In this document: positions 7,709 to 15,894 of the stretch, one piece after another
Numbering within the stretch: position 1 is the stretch's first letter
Layout: every line of letters starts with the position of its first letter
DNA from: Chloroflexota bacterium
Lineage (GTDB): Bacteria > Chloroflexota > UBA6077 > CF-72
Assembly: GCA_019247135.1 (NCBI GenBank)
Contig: JAFAPL010000366.1
Span: 1-23,898 of the forward strand
Length of the DNA stretch: 23,898 bases
Reading direction: 5' to 3'
The notes under the pieces: generated by a model
The model's input: the letters and a program-made list of their open reading frames with translations, nothing else
Databases searched by the model: none
What the model was told of the DNA's origin: nothing
Position numbers and translations under genes: made by a program

Positions 7709-8200
7709 TCAAGCAGGGTAGACGCGATCCGGTGGGTAGCGCTCGCGCGGGAGCTGGATCAGCTCGATCAGCGTTCCGATGCGGTCGGCTGTAGCGAAGT
7801 ACCTGAACTCACCGTCGCCCTGGACGCCGTACCCGCGGCCACTCTGCACGAGCTCATAGCCCAGCTGCTGCATCGATGACGCAGCAGCCTGCATGTCCGT
7901 CACGTGTACCCCGAGGTGCTGCACGCCCTCACCACACTGCCCCAGGAATTCCTCGTAGACGTTGGGTCCGCTGATCGACTGCACCAGCTCGATCTGCGTC
8001 TCGCCACACATGGCGAACGCGACCCGCATGGAGAACTCCTGGCGTTTGCCGCGGTAAGTCATGTCCTTCACCCGCGGCGGCGCGAACGTGTACACGCTCC
8101 ACGGACCAATCCCGAAGTCGGTCCAGAACGCACTCATTTTCGCCTCCAGGTCATTAACAACGAACGCGACCTGAGCGATCTTGCCGATGTTGAAGGTCAT
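7709..8200 (-). CDS. VOC superfamily protein (glyoxalase / methylmalonyl-CoA epimerase-like)
   Basis: A 163-residue protein with two beta-alpha-beta-beta-beta modules. Likely metal ligands are Gln10 (KIAQVAFVV, where many relatives have His), Glu71 (QIELVQ), His95 (VQHLGVHV) and Glu146 (TLIELIQL). The pattern is closest to methylmalonyl-CoA epimerase or glyoxalase I-like enzymes, which isomerise, epimerise or open substrates by metal-assisted proton abstraction. The ATG overlaps the stop of the upstream Gfo/Idh/MocA gene by 4 nt (ATGA), tying it to the same pathway, plausibly as an epimerase or isomerase of a keto intermediate. The family cannot be refined further by eye. Confidence 0.85.
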   Translation of the reverse strand: MTFNIGKIAQVAFVVNDLEAKMSAFWTDFGIGPWSVYTFAPPRVKDMTYRGKRQEFSMRVAFAMCGETQIELVQSISGPNVYEEFLGQCGEGVQHLGVHVTDMQAAASSMQQLGYELVQSGRGYGVQGDGEFRYFATADRIGTLIELIQLPRERYPPDRVYPA

Positions 8201-9456
8201 GCCGTCGCCTCGACCAGCCCCAGCGCGGCATCGATCTCGCGCTGGTACGTGTCAACACTTCCGTCGATCACTTCCCGCAGCGAAACCGGGCGGCCGAGCA
8301 GGCCCGCTTCGAACGGCGCATAGGTGAGCGCGAGGTCCGCGCGGCCCTCTTCGGCCGTCACTTCCGGTTGTCGACCAGTGAGGGCGCACTGTCCCAGCTC
8401 GTAGTATTCGAGCGCGAGCAAGCGGCTATCGGTGTCGTTGAACTCGAAGTCGTAGGTCCACACGCGCTCGCCGCCGAACAGCTCCGCCGCCAGAGGATCC
8501 AGGTGGTACGACGGCGCAAACTCCAGCACGCGAGCATCGGTGATGTCCGTCCCATCATCCAGGTGGAGCACCAGAGGTCTGCCGTTACGATCTCCAGGAC
8601 AGTCCAACGACGCACGCGAGCCGAACACCTGCCGCGCACGGGCGGGCTTGCCGTGGCCCGCGTGATCATAGATCCAGTGTCCGATCGCGCCGCTGGCGAA
8701 CGTCAGGTGCGCATACAGGGCATCTTCACCCGTCGGCTCGATGTGTTCAGGAAAATCCTGCGACCAGCGCGCGTAGAAACCCCCGGGCCCGGCGCCGCCG
8801 CTGTTGTAGCGGACCTTTTCGTGCAACCGCGTCTCGCCATACACGTTCTGAACCTCACCCATATAAAACCGCAGAATGTCGGCGTAATGAATACCGGCGT
8901 CGATGGTGATGCTGCCCGTGTTTTTCATGTGTCGCCACGGAGTGATCGCGATGTTGCTCTTGCCACCGATACTCGTTTCGATCATCAGGCGTGGTTCACC
9001 CAGTCCGCCGTCGCGAATGACGGCTTGTGCCAGGCGGTTGATCGGGTCGCGACGATAGTTCTCGCCGACCGAGACATGCCGGCCGGCCCGGTTGGCGGCC
9101 GCCACGATCTGATCGCACGCCCGAATGGTCAGTCCGAGTGGTTTCTCACACAGGACGTGCAGACCGGCCGCCAGGCACGGCACGGCCACGCGGTGGTGCG
9201 AGCCGGCGTCGGTGGTGATAAAGACGGCCTGCACATCCGACGCGAACTCCGCGACGTCGCGGTAGACGCGCGGCCGGTGGCCAAGCAGCTCTCCGGCCTC
9301 ATCGGCCATGAAATTCGCGTTCTCCTGGTTCAGATCCGCGACGGCGACCAGGTCCACGTTCCCGAAAGAGCTCCTGGCCAGGTGCACGAGTCCCCGAAGG
9401 TGCCGCCGGCCCATGCCGCCGCAGCCAACGATGGCGATCGGGATGCGTTCGCTCAT
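8197..9456 (-). CDS. Gfo/Idh/MocA family NAD(P)-dependent oxidoreductase (copy 2)
   Basis: A 419-residue dehydrogenase, longer than the usual 330-390 residues. Rossmann motif IVGCGGMGRRH (residues 9-19), catalytic HVLCEKPLG (Glu104-Lys105-Pro106) and DAGIHYADI (Asp186, His190) are all intact. The C-terminal half contains inserts such as YNSGGAGPGGFYARWSQ and HWIYDHAGHG. Acidic Asp41 after the second strand (VAVADLNQ) suggests NAD rather than NADP. It overlaps the 2-hydroxyacid dehydrogenase gene upstream and the VOC gene downstream by 4 nt each. It probably oxidises or reduces a carbon of the sugar or glycoside imported by the divergent ABC system. Confidence 0.9.
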   Translation of the reverse strand: MSERIPIAIVGCGGMGRRHLRGLVHLARSSFGNVDLVAVADLNQENANFMADEAGELLGHRPRVYRDVAEFASDVQAVFITTDAGSHHRVAVPCLAAGLHVLCEKPLGLTIRACDQIVAAANRAGRHVSVGENYRRDPINRLAQAVIRDGGLGEPRLMIETSIGGKSNIAITPWRHMKNTGSITIDAGIHYADILRFYMGEVQNVYGETRLHEKVRYNSGGAGPGGFYARWSQDFPEHIEPTGEDALYAHLTFASGAIGHWIYDHAGHGKPARARQVFGSRASLDCPGDRNGRPLVLHLDDGTDITDARVLEFAPSYHLDPLAAELFGGERVWTYDFEFNDTDSRLLALEYYELGQCALTGRQPEVTAEEGRADLALTYAPFEAGLLGRPVSLREVIDGSVDTYQREIDAALGLVEATA

Positions 9457-10550
9457 ACGCTGCTCCCTGCTGGCGCAAGACCACGACGGTTTGCCAGCGT
9501 TGATGAGGTCAGGTCGAACAGGGTCTCACGGCCAGCGAAGAAGCGTTCCAACTCATCCACCATAAAACTGAAGAATCGCGGACGGCAGGCCGCGGTCACC
9601 CCCGCGATGTGGGGACTCAAAAAGACGTTCGACAAATCGCGAATCGGACTGCCCGCTGGAATTGGCTCGGGATCGAATACGTCGAGCGAGACACGAATGT
9701 CGCCGCGCTGAGCGCGAGCGATCAGCGCCTCGGAATCGACGATCGCGCCGCGTGAGACGTTCACGAATACCGAATCCGGTCGCAACAGTGCCAGCTCGGC
9801 CGCACCGAGCATGCCGCGTGTCCGCGGCGTCAGAGGCGCGGTGCAGATGACGACGTCCGGCCTGGAGAGAACGTCCTGGAGCGACGTGAGCTCGACGTGC
9901 ATGGCGAGCGCGACCTCCTTGGCGACGTATGGATCGTAAACGCTGATGCGACAGCGGAACGGCTGCAAGAGCTCAATCAATCGACGTGCGATGTGGCCTA
10001 GCCCGATGATGCCGACGCTGCGACCGGTGAGCTCGCCGAAAAGGAAACCGGGGTCGTCGTGACCGCGACGGAACTCTTCACCATTGATCAGTCTTCGGAA
10101 CTGTGCGCCAGCATTGCGGAGTCCGATCAGCGTCAGGCCGAGCGCCCACTCCGCCACCGGCAGTGACGAGCCGTGCGTCGTGTCCACGACACGAATGCCT
10201 CGCGCGGCGGCAGCCTCGACGTCCATCCGATTGGCGAAGCGGTCTCCCTCCAGCTCGCCAACCAGGCGCAACCGCGGTGCTTTCAGCGCCAATTCGTCCA
10301 CGTACGGTGCGCCGTGACAGACGATCAATGCGTCATAGCCCTGGCTGAGTTTGTCCCGCAGCCGTTGCGCTTCGGCGGGATCTTCTGAAGGACCTCCCCA
10401 CACACCGGGGCGAGTCGAAGCGCCCTCCGATTGCAGCCATTCCCAGTCTGCCAGTTGCTCCAGACGCGCCACGCCTTCGCCGGTGATGTATTCGCGGCGA
10501 ACGGTGGCATTGCAGCAGATCAGGACGCGCGGGCGACCACCATTCAGCAT
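9453..10550 (-). CDS. D-isomer specific 2-hydroxyacid dehydrogenase
   Basis: A 365-residue NAD-dependent dehydrogenase of the phosphoglycerate/hydroxypyruvate dehydrogenase family. The Rossmann motif GIIGLGHIARRL (residues 180-191) and all three catalytic residues are present: Arg267 in NVSRGAIVD, Glu295 in DPEPIP and His314 in LSPHIAG. It interconverts a 2-hydroxy acid and a 2-keto acid, so it could handle a sugar-acid intermediate or a C2-C3 product. A longer frame reaches 10685, but the first 45 codons are the end of the upstream gene read out of frame. The ATG at 10550 (MLNGGRPRVLICCN) gives a normal N-terminus and a 7-nt overlap with the upstream stop. It also overlaps the downstream gene by 4 nt. 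Confidence 0.9.
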   Translation of the reverse strand: MLNGGRPRVLICCNATVRREYITGEGVARLEQLADWEWLQSEGASTRPGVWGGPSEDPAEAQRLRDKLSQGYDALIVCHGAPYVDELALKAPRLRLVGELEGDRFANRMDVEAAAARGIRVVDTTHGSSLPVAEWALGLTLIGLRNAGAQFRRLINGEEFRRGHDDPGFLFGELTGRSVGIIGLGHIARRLIELLQPFRCRISVYDPYVAKEVALAMHVELTSLQDVLSRPDVVICTAPLTPRTRGMLGAAELALLRPDSVFVNVSRGAIVDSEALIARAQRGDIRVSLDVFDPEPIPAGSPIRDLSNVFLSPHIAGVTAACRPRFFSFMVDELERFFAGRETLFDLTSSTLANRRGLAPAGSSV

Positions 10551-11548
10551 GGCCGCGTATCTGCAAACAGACGCATGCCATCCAGCCTGGGAAAATCCAC
10601 GAACCAGAGCATGAAGTGCGAAATACCAAGCCGCGTATACGTGTTCACCTGTTCCGCGATCTGCGCTGGGGTGCCAACAAGCCAATCGTCGATGACCTCG
10701 CCGAGCGGACGGCCGTCCTTCAGTGCCTCGAGAACGTCGTCTCGGGGCGTGCCCCGTTTCGACGCCGGCAGAGACGCGATGTGGCGAGCGGTGTCAGAGA
10801 CCTCGCGTTCAGTGGGTGCTATCAAGACCTGAATCTCCAGCGACAACTCCAGTTCGGAAAGCTCGCGGCCGGCGCGGGTGCAGGCGGCCTGCAGCGCGTC
10901 GATCTTCTGTCTCAAGCGCGCCGGACTGGCCGGCACGCTGTTCCAGCCGTCGGCGTGGCGCACGATTGCATCCAGCCAACGCTGCGTGCGGGCTTCGCCG
11001 AGCCAGATCGCCGGTCTTCTCAACGGCCGTGGCCGGCAAACAGCACCATCGGTCGAGTAGAACCTGCCACGATGCGCTACTGGTGTTTCGGACTCCCAGA
11101 GCTGCTTTATGAGGTCCAGGCCGTCTTCCATGCGCGCGATGCGTTCGTCTTCCGATGGCCAATCCAGTCCGTACGCGCGGACCTCGGCTTCCTGCCAGCC
11201 GCAGTCATAAAAAAAGATCAGCCGGCCGCCAGACAGCGCGTCCAGGCTGGCCGCCATCTTGGCGGCGATCGCAGGCTGGCGAAATGGCTGGGCGAGGTGG
11301 ATCGTGCCGAGTTTGACGGTATCGGTCCGACCGGCGATGACCGACAGAGTGCTCCAACCTTCCAGGATGGCGTCGTCGAACCCGTGCATGAGATGGTCGG
11401 CGACCCAGATCGAGTCGAACCCGAGACGCTCGGCTTCCACAGCCGCGTCGATGGCCGCCACCGGATCGAGCTGTGTCCAGGCGGGAGTTCTGAAAAATGC
11501 CGCACCTGGATTGGCGAACACAGGCACGCAAAAGCCAAACTGCGTCAT
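10544..11548 (-). CDS. LLM class flavin-dependent oxidoreductase
   Basis: A 334-residue luciferase-like TIM-barrel flavoprotein (bacterial luciferase, alkanesulfonate monooxygenase and F420-dependent dehydrogenase superfamily). Visible marks are AERLGFDSIWVADHLM near the N-terminus, VKLGTIHLAQPFRQPAIAAK, the core LDALSGGRLIFFYDCGW and a C-terminal GTPAQIAEQVNTYTRLGI. Cofactor choice (FMNH2 plus O2, or F420) cannot be fixed by eye. The normal GxGxGW loop is changed to FFYDCGW. It overlaps the regulator gene upstream by 4 nt and the hydroxyacid dehydrogenase downstream by 7 nt, so it is a core pathway enzyme. It could perform an oxygenative C-S, C-N or C-C cleavage or a two-electron oxidation. 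Confidence 0.88.
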   Translation of the reverse strand: MTQFGFCVPVFANPGAAFFRTPAWTQLDPVAAIDAAVEAERLGFDSIWVADHLMHGFDDAILEGWSTLSVIAGRTDTVKLGTIHLAQPFRQPAIAAKMAASLDALSGGRLIFFYDCGWQEAEVRAYGLDWPSEDERIARMEDGLDLIKQLWESETPVAHRGRFYSTDGAVCRPRPLRRPAIWLGEARTQRWLDAIVRHADGWNSVPASPARLRQKIDALQAACTRAGRELSELELSLEIQVLIAPTEREVSDTARHIASLPASKRGTPRDDVLEALKDGRPLGEVIDDWLVGTPAQIAEQVNTYTRLGISHFMLWFVDFPRLDGMRLFADTRPC

Positions 11549-12255
11549 CGCGCCGCCTCCGCCGCTTCGGTAGACACGGACTCAGCCGCGTCGAGCGCGC
11601 CGACCACGTGCTCGGCGAGCTCCAGGATGTGTGTGCGTACGATGCTTTCGGCTTTCTCCGGCAGACGCGAACGCAGCGCCGCCACGATCGGCCAATGGCG
11701 TTCGGCGAGCTGCGCCAACGAAAGATCAGTCGCACGCAGACCGCTCAACAAGGTCCAACGCTCCGGGTCCAGGCTGCGCCAGACATGCACCAGGCGGCGG
11801 CTCCCGGACGCCTCACACAGGACTCGATGAAACTCCACATCCGCCGCGAGCAGCTCGGCCAGGTGGTCGGCGGCCGCCTCGAGTCGCATGCGCTCCACAA
11901 GCGTCGCCAACTGCTCCAGGTGGTCGTCGCTCACGAGGGCGGCCGCGAGCCCGGCCGCGTACGCCTCGAGGTGTGCCCGCAGGCGGTACGCATCCAGGAC
12001 GTCGTCACGCGAGAGGGCGACGACGACGGTGCCGCGACGGGGTTTGTATTCGAGCATGCCCTCGCGTTCGAGTTTTCTCACGGCCTCGCGCACGGGGCTG
12101 CGACTCGTCGCCATCTGACGGGCGATGTCCGCCTCGACCACGCGTGCACCGGGCGCCAGTCGGCCGCTCAGAATGGCGGCCCGGAGCACGTCATACACGT
12201 CCTCCGACAGTGGTCTGAACGTACGAACCGGTGCTATGGAGAGAGTCGGTGTCAA
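11545..12255 (-). CDS. GntR family transcriptional regulator, FCD (FadR) type
   Basis: A 236-residue DNA-binding regulator. An N-terminal winged helix (about 15-80) carries VLRAAILSGRLAPG, EADIARQMATSRSPVREAVR and LEREGMLEYKPRRGT. An all-helical FCD effector domain follows with the usual metal ligands Asp139, His143 (DVEFHRVL), His187 and His209. FCD regulators bind small organic or sugar acids and usually repress their own operon. The open frame extends to 12549, but its first part overlaps the TIM-barrel gene in another frame and looks non-coding. TTG at 12255 is the only start codon near the domain, with GAGG 11 nt before it. It lies within the operon it probably controls, through the palindrome at 13176-13197. 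Confidence 0.88.
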   Translation of the reverse strand: MTPTLSIAPVRTFRPLSEDVYDVLRAAILSGRLAPGARVVEADIARQMATSRSPVREAVRKLEREGMLEYKPRRGTVVVALSRDDVLDAYRLRAHLEAYAAGLAAALVSDDHLEQLATLVERMRLEAAADHLAELLAADVEFHRVLCEASGSRRLVHVWRSLDPERWTLLSGLRATDLSLAQLAERHWPIVAALRSRLPEKAESIVRTHILELAEHVVGALDAAESVSTEAAEAAR

Positions 12256-12304
12256 CAGCGATCGGTCCTCACTCAGGCGCGGCGCGAGTGGCTGCGTTCG
12301 CTCG

Positions 12305-13165
12305 TCATGCGGCCACAGGGTCGCGGTACTCCAGCGGGACGTTCGCCGCGCGTGCAGCATCCACCACCACGTGGAACGAGCGGGCCGCAACCTCAGCCGG
12401 GTCATAGTCTCGTCGGCGCTGGACCATGACGCTGATCTCCACCGACAGGTAGCCGCCGTATCCAGCCGCCTGGAGGGCCTGCAAATATCGCGAGTAGGAG
12501 AAGTCGCCCTCGCCGGGTACGAGAAACTCGTGGTTTGGTGCGCGCCCACGCTGGTCCTTCAGATCCGTGTGAACCGCATACGGCGCGAGCATCGGCACGT
12601 ACTCGTCCAGGTCGCGACCCATGACCTCGAAATGGCTGTTGTCGAGATTCAAGCGGAAGTGCGCCGAATTCACCGCTTGCATCAACCAGACAACTTTTTC
12701 TGGCGTGTCGAACGCCTGGCCGACGTGGGGCTCCAGAGCCACGGTGGCGCCGCGTTTTGCGGCATAGCCGGCGATTTCGCCAAATGCGTCCGCCACGAGG
12801 TCGCGCTCACGCGCATACGTTTCGGGCGTGCCGTACGCCATGGTGACCAGTGGTGGTGGACCGTCCGCGCCGGCGAGGTCGACGGCCAGGTCGATGCCGG
12901 CACGCAAACGCGTCAGTGCATCCGGACGAGAATCGACGACGCTGGCGTGGCCGGCGATAGCTGTCAACGCGAGTTCGTTTTCGTCCAGCAAGCGTCGCAT
13001 CCGGCGCCGATCCTCGCTGGAGAGGGTCAGCGCATCCAGGTGCGGCCAGCGGGGATCGGAGACGAGGCAGATGCCGACATAGCCGGCGTTACGGACGATC
13101 TGGATCTGGCGCTCGACGGGCAGGTCGCGCATGGCCCAGGCGCTGAAGGCGAGGTGCATTGGCAT
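12305..13165 (-). CDS. Sugar phosphate isomerase/epimerase-like TIM barrel (xylose isomerase-like, AP_endonuc_2)
   Basis: A 286-residue TIM-barrel protein of the xylose isomerase-like/AP endonuclease 2 superfamily. Metal-binding residues at the strand ends are Glu145 (VALEPHVG), Asp175 and His178 (NLDNSHFE), His199 (AVHTDLKD) and Glu243 (LSVEIS). Relatives include tagatose/psicose 3-epimerases, IolE/IolI and lyases that act on 3-keto glycosides. It is the first gene of the minus-strand cluster, with its start 10 bp from the palindromic operator. The ATG at 13165 is used; a second ATG at 13159 is possible. Its stop is followed after 49 nt by the regulator's TTG. It most likely isomerises, epimerises or cleaves the oxidised sugar. 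Confidence 0.88.
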   Translation of the reverse strand: MPMHLAFSAWAMRDLPVERQIQIVRNAGYVGICLVSDPRWPHLDALTLSSEDRRRMRRLLDENELALTAIAGHASVVDSRPDALTRLRAGIDLAVDLAGADGPPPLVTMAYGTPETYARERDLVADAFGEIAGYAAKRGATVALEPHVGQAFDTPEKVVWLMQAVNSAHFRLNLDNSHFEVMGRDLDEYVPMLAPYAVHTDLKDQRGRAPNHEFLVPGEGDFSYSRYLQALQAAGYGGYLSVEISVMVQRRRDYDPAEVAARSFHVVVDAARAANVPLEYRDPVAA

Positions 13166-13175
13166 AAGCTTATGT

Positions 13176-13197
13176 TGTCGACTGTCGACAGTCGACA
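13176..13197. promoter_or_regulatory. 22-bp perfect palindromic operator between divergent operons
   Basis: A perfect 22-bp inverted repeat made of three GTCGAC hexamers at 7-bp steps (13177, 13184, 13191), with centre CTGTCGACAG. The GT-NN-AC core resembles FadR/GntR-subfamily operators such as the TTGTATACAA core of the Bacillus gluconate operator. It is 10 bp from the start of the catabolic cluster, and the cluster's own GntR/FCD protein is the obvious ligand. It would overlap the -35 regions of both divergent promoters, so one bound repressor could close both. Confidence 0.75.
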
Positions 13198-13214
13198 GTC
13201 CCAGGGTGTAGGCT
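13185..13214 (+). promoter_or_regulatory. Candidate promoter of the sugar ABC transporter operon
   Basis: TCGACA (13185-13190, inside the palindrome), an 18-nt spacer and TAGGCT (13209-13214) resemble a sigma-70-type promoter. A leader of roughly 50 nt containing GGGAGGT (13250-13256) then precedes the ATG at 13271. On the other strand TCGACT-N17-TAAGCT, also overlapping the palindrome, could drive the catabolic genes. Read by eye only. Confidence 0.35.
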
Positions 13215-13270
13215 AGCCCCGAGAGACAGCACCGTCAAGCGCTCACCGCGGGAGGTCCCTTCAAGGCAGC

Positions 13271-14773
13271 ATGCACGTCACCGATCCTTCTCTGACTCCG
13301 ACTTCACACGGACTCACGCGACGCGGAATGCTGCGTCTCGGCCTGCTTGCAACAGCCGGAACGCTGCTCGCCGCCTGTTCGAATTCCTCCTCGTCCCAGA
13401 CGGCAGCACCGACGCAGGCGGCACAACCCGCGCCTACCCAGGCGAGCGCGGCCACGACGCAGCCGGCCGCGCAGCCCGCTCAGCAGGCGCCCGCGGCGGC
13501 CAGCGGCCAGCCGGTCGAAATCACCTTCATGACGACGCAGACCAACGACGCGGACGTCAAGATCTACAACCAGCTGGCTGACAAGTTCCACCAGGAAAAC
13601 CCGAACATCACGGTCAAGATCTCCGCCACCGACGGAACCAACTACGATCAGAAGCTGCTGACATACATCCAGGCCGGCACGCTGCCCGACATCGTCCAGA
13701 CGAGCGACAACTACGCCAAGCCGTTCAAGGACGCCGGCATCACACTGGACATGATCCCGTTCGCCCAGAAGACCAATTTCCCATATCAGGACTTCGATCC
13801 GACGTTCCTGAACCTGGGCATCGTGGACAACCAGCTGCATATGTTGCCCAAGCAAGGCGACGTGATCGTGCCGTACATCAACCTGCGCATGGCCCAGGAA
13901 GCCGGAGTGAACGTCCCGACGGATTTCAATCCGTCCACCAACCCGGATGGCTGGACCTGGGACGAGTTCATGACGATGTGCAAGCGTCTGACGGTGGATG
14001 CGAACGGCAAGCGTGGTGACGAGCCCGGCTTCGACAAAACGAACGTCGCCACGTATGGCGCATCCATGTCGATAGACCAGTGGTACACCTACGTCCCAGC
14101 CGTGCTTGCGCAGGGCGGAACGTTCGTCGCGGATGACCTGTCGCACTCCACACTGAACACACCCCAGGGTGTGGCGGCGTTCAAGGCACTCACGCAACCC
14201 GTCATCGACGGCTACTGGGCGCCATTGACGTTGATTCAGTCACTCAGCAACCAGTCCGGCAACGTGTTCGCGGCCGGACGCGCGGCGATTGCGCCGCTTC
14301 AGCGGCTGTGGTGCACCGCGCTCCGCGCGAGTTTGACCGACGACTTCGATGTGATCCATTTTCCGAAGGGGCCGGCCAAGCGTGTCACGGGCATGGGCAC
14401 GTTCGGATTCGCGCTCACCACCAAGAGCAAAAACCCGGACGCGGCGTGGCAGTTCTTGACCTGGATGTATGGCGACGAAGGCATGCAGATCATCACGTCC
14501 TCGTACGCCGCCGTCCCAGCCGAGAAACGCTTCTACAACAGCTCGTTCTGGCGGGACCTGCCTCCGCCGCCGCATAACAACGCGGTTTTCGTCGACGCAT
14601 TCTCGTACGGGACAACTCCGCCGCGGCTGCCGTTCTACTCAACCGGCGAGTTCCGCCAGAGCGTGACCGATGGGCTCACGGCCATCACGCTCGGGAAGTC
14701 TACGCCCGAAGACGTTGTCGCGAACGTGGATCAGGTGCTCAACAAATACCTGCAGTCGCAGAAGCAGCCGTGA
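13271..14773 (+). CDS. Extracellular sugar-binding lipoprotein (ABC transporter, family 1)
   Basis: A 500-residue solute-binding protein. The N-terminus has a twin-arginine motif (LTRRGMLRLGLLATAG, Arg17-Arg18) followed by lipobox LLAAC with Cys36, so it is probably exported folded and lipid-anchored. A Ser/Ala/Gln/Pro-rich linker (about 37-75) leads to a MalE-like fold: PVEITFMTTQTND, IYNQLADKFHQENPNITVK, AGTLPDIVQTSDNY and AWQFLTWMYGDEGMQ. It captures a sugar or oligosaccharide outside the cell for the two permeases downstream. Its start lies 73 bp from the operator palindrome, and transcription is divergent from the catabolic genes, implying joint control. The substrate is not identifiable. 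Confidence 0.93.
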   Translation: MHVTDPSLTPTSHGLTRRGMLRLGLLATAGTLLAACSNSSSSQTAAPTQAAQPAPTQASAATTQPAAQPAQQAPAAASGQPVEITFMTTQTNDADVKIYNQLADKFHQENPNITVKISATDGTNYDQKLLTYIQAGTLPDIVQTSDNYAKPFKDAGITLDMIPFAQKTNFPYQDFDPTFLNLGIVDNQLHMLPKQGDVIVPYINLRMAQEAGVNVPTDFNPSTNPDGWTWDEFMTMCKRLTVDANGKRGDEPGFDKTNVATYGASMSIDQWYTYVPAVLAQGGTFVADDLSHSTLNTPQGVAAFKALTQPVIDGYWAPLTLIQSLSNQSGNVFAAGRAAIAPLQRLWCTALRASLTDDFDVIHFPKGPAKRVTGMGTFGFALTTKSKNPDAAWQFLTWMYGDEGMQIITSSYAAVPAEKRFYNSSFWRDLPPPPHNNAVFVDAFSYGTTPPRLPFYSTGEFRQSVTDGLTAITLGKSTPEDVVANVDQVLNKYLQSQKQP

Positions 14774-14949
14774 GCCTCCCAGCACCACGTTTTTGCTCCG
14801 CTGAGCGCCTGCCACATCTGCGTTCGAGCCGCCCCACTACGGAGTGCTGCAGCTTGCACGGGCACGTTAGCAGTCCGCGTCGATCTGGCGCGGGCCGGCG
14901 GTCGAGCAGCCGGAGCCGCCAGGTCCGCGGCTCGAACTGAGGGCGAGAC

Positions 14950-15894
14950 GTGGCAGCGAGCTCTTCCACGACCGTCGCGGCTCAACGGCCCGACGTGAGG
15001 ACGGCCGCCAGCAAGAGCGCCCTCCACCGCCGCGACTGGCTGTGGGCGCTCCTGTTCCTCGGCCCCAACGTCGTGCTGTTCCTGTGCTTCACGTTCGCAC
15101 CGATGCTGTTCGGCCTGGGTGTGAGCTTCTTCAGCTGGAACATGATCGAGCCACCGCGGTTCGTCGCCCTGGGCAACTATCTTCAGTTCTTCACCGGCGA
15201 CCCGCTGACCGGCAAGGTCGTCGGCAACTCCGCGTATTTCGTCCTGGGCGCGCTACCCGCCTCGATATTGATTCCACTCGGACTGGCGGTGCTGCTGGAC
15301 AAAGGCGTCAAAGGCACCGGCCTGTTTCGAAGCATCTATTTCCTGCCGCTGGTCGCCTCAGCGGTCGCCGCTTCCACTATTTTCAAGTGGGTGTACGCCA
15401 AGGATTTTGGCGTCTTGAATCAGGTGACAGGGATCTTCGGGATGCCCCGCCAGGACTGGTTGTTCGACGAGCGTCTGGTCATTCCCTCGCTGATCGTGGT
15501 GGCGGTCTGGCAGCGAATCCCGCTCAACATCATCCTGTACCTGGCCGCATTGCAGGGCGTGCCGCGACAGCTGTATGAGGCAGCGCGCATCGATGGTGCC
15601 GGCGCCTGGTCGCAATTTCGCCACGTCACCTGGCCGATGGTGACACCGACCACGTTTTTCGTGCTTGTCATTACCAGTATCAACCTGATGATTGGTAGCT
15701 TCGACATGATCAACGTGATGACCCAGGGCAATCCGCTCAACGCGTCGAACATCCTGGTCTTCAACATCTGGCGGACGGCATTCGTGTACTTCCAGATGGG
15801 CTACGCGTCGGCGATGGCCTACATCCTGTTTCTCGTCGTGCTGGCATTTACGGCGATTCAATTCGTCCTGCAGCGACGGTGGGTGCACTACTGA
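14950..15894 (+). CDS. Sugar ABC transporter permease, MalF/UgpA type
   Basis: A 314-residue membrane protein with six hydrophobic helices, the first in LLFLGPNVVLFLCFTFAP. The EAA loop that docks the ATPase is clear: LYEAARIDGAGAWSQFRHVT followed by WPMVTP. It forms the transmembrane channel with the next gene product. The start is GTG at 14950, supported by GAGGG ending 6 nt upstream. The 176-nt gap after the binding-protein gene contains no reading frame I can support and no obvious terminator. The stop overlaps the next gene's ATG (TGATG). Confidence 0.93.
   Translation: MAASSSTTVAAQRPDVRTAASKSALHRRDWLWALLFLGPNVVLFLCFTFAPMLFGLGVSFFSWNMIEPPRFVALGNYLQFFTGDPLTGKVVGNSAYFVLGALPASILIPLGLAVLLDKGVKGTGLFRSIYFLPLVASAVAASTIFKWVYAKDFGVLNQVTGIFGMPRQDWLFDERLVIPSLIVVAVWQRIPLNIILYLAALQGVPRQLYEAARIDGAGAWSQFRHVTWPMVTPTTFFVLVITSINLMIGSFDMINVMTQGNPLNASNILVFNIWRTAFVYFQMGYASAMAYILFLVVLAFTAIQFVLQRRWVHY

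Noticed and set aside
8368..9711. Long plus-strand open frame of 447 codons
   Set aside because: It lies antisense to the Gfo/Idh/MocA gene, which has full motifs and overlapping operon neighbours. It has no recognisable domain; it is a mirror frame caused by high GC.
10616..11830. Plus-strand open frame of 404 codons
   Set aside because: It is antisense to the LLM oxidoreductase and GntR genes, is rich in Arg and Gln, and has no family motif.
12256..12549. N-terminal extension of the GntR reading frame
   Set aside because: It overlaps the TIM-barrel gene, has biased Arg/Ser/Thr/Trp composition and would give a regulator about 98 residues too long.
13176..13200. GTCGAC heptad repeats as a CRISPR or tandem array
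   Set aside because: There are only three short units with no spacers; the symmetry and position between divergent genes fit an operator.
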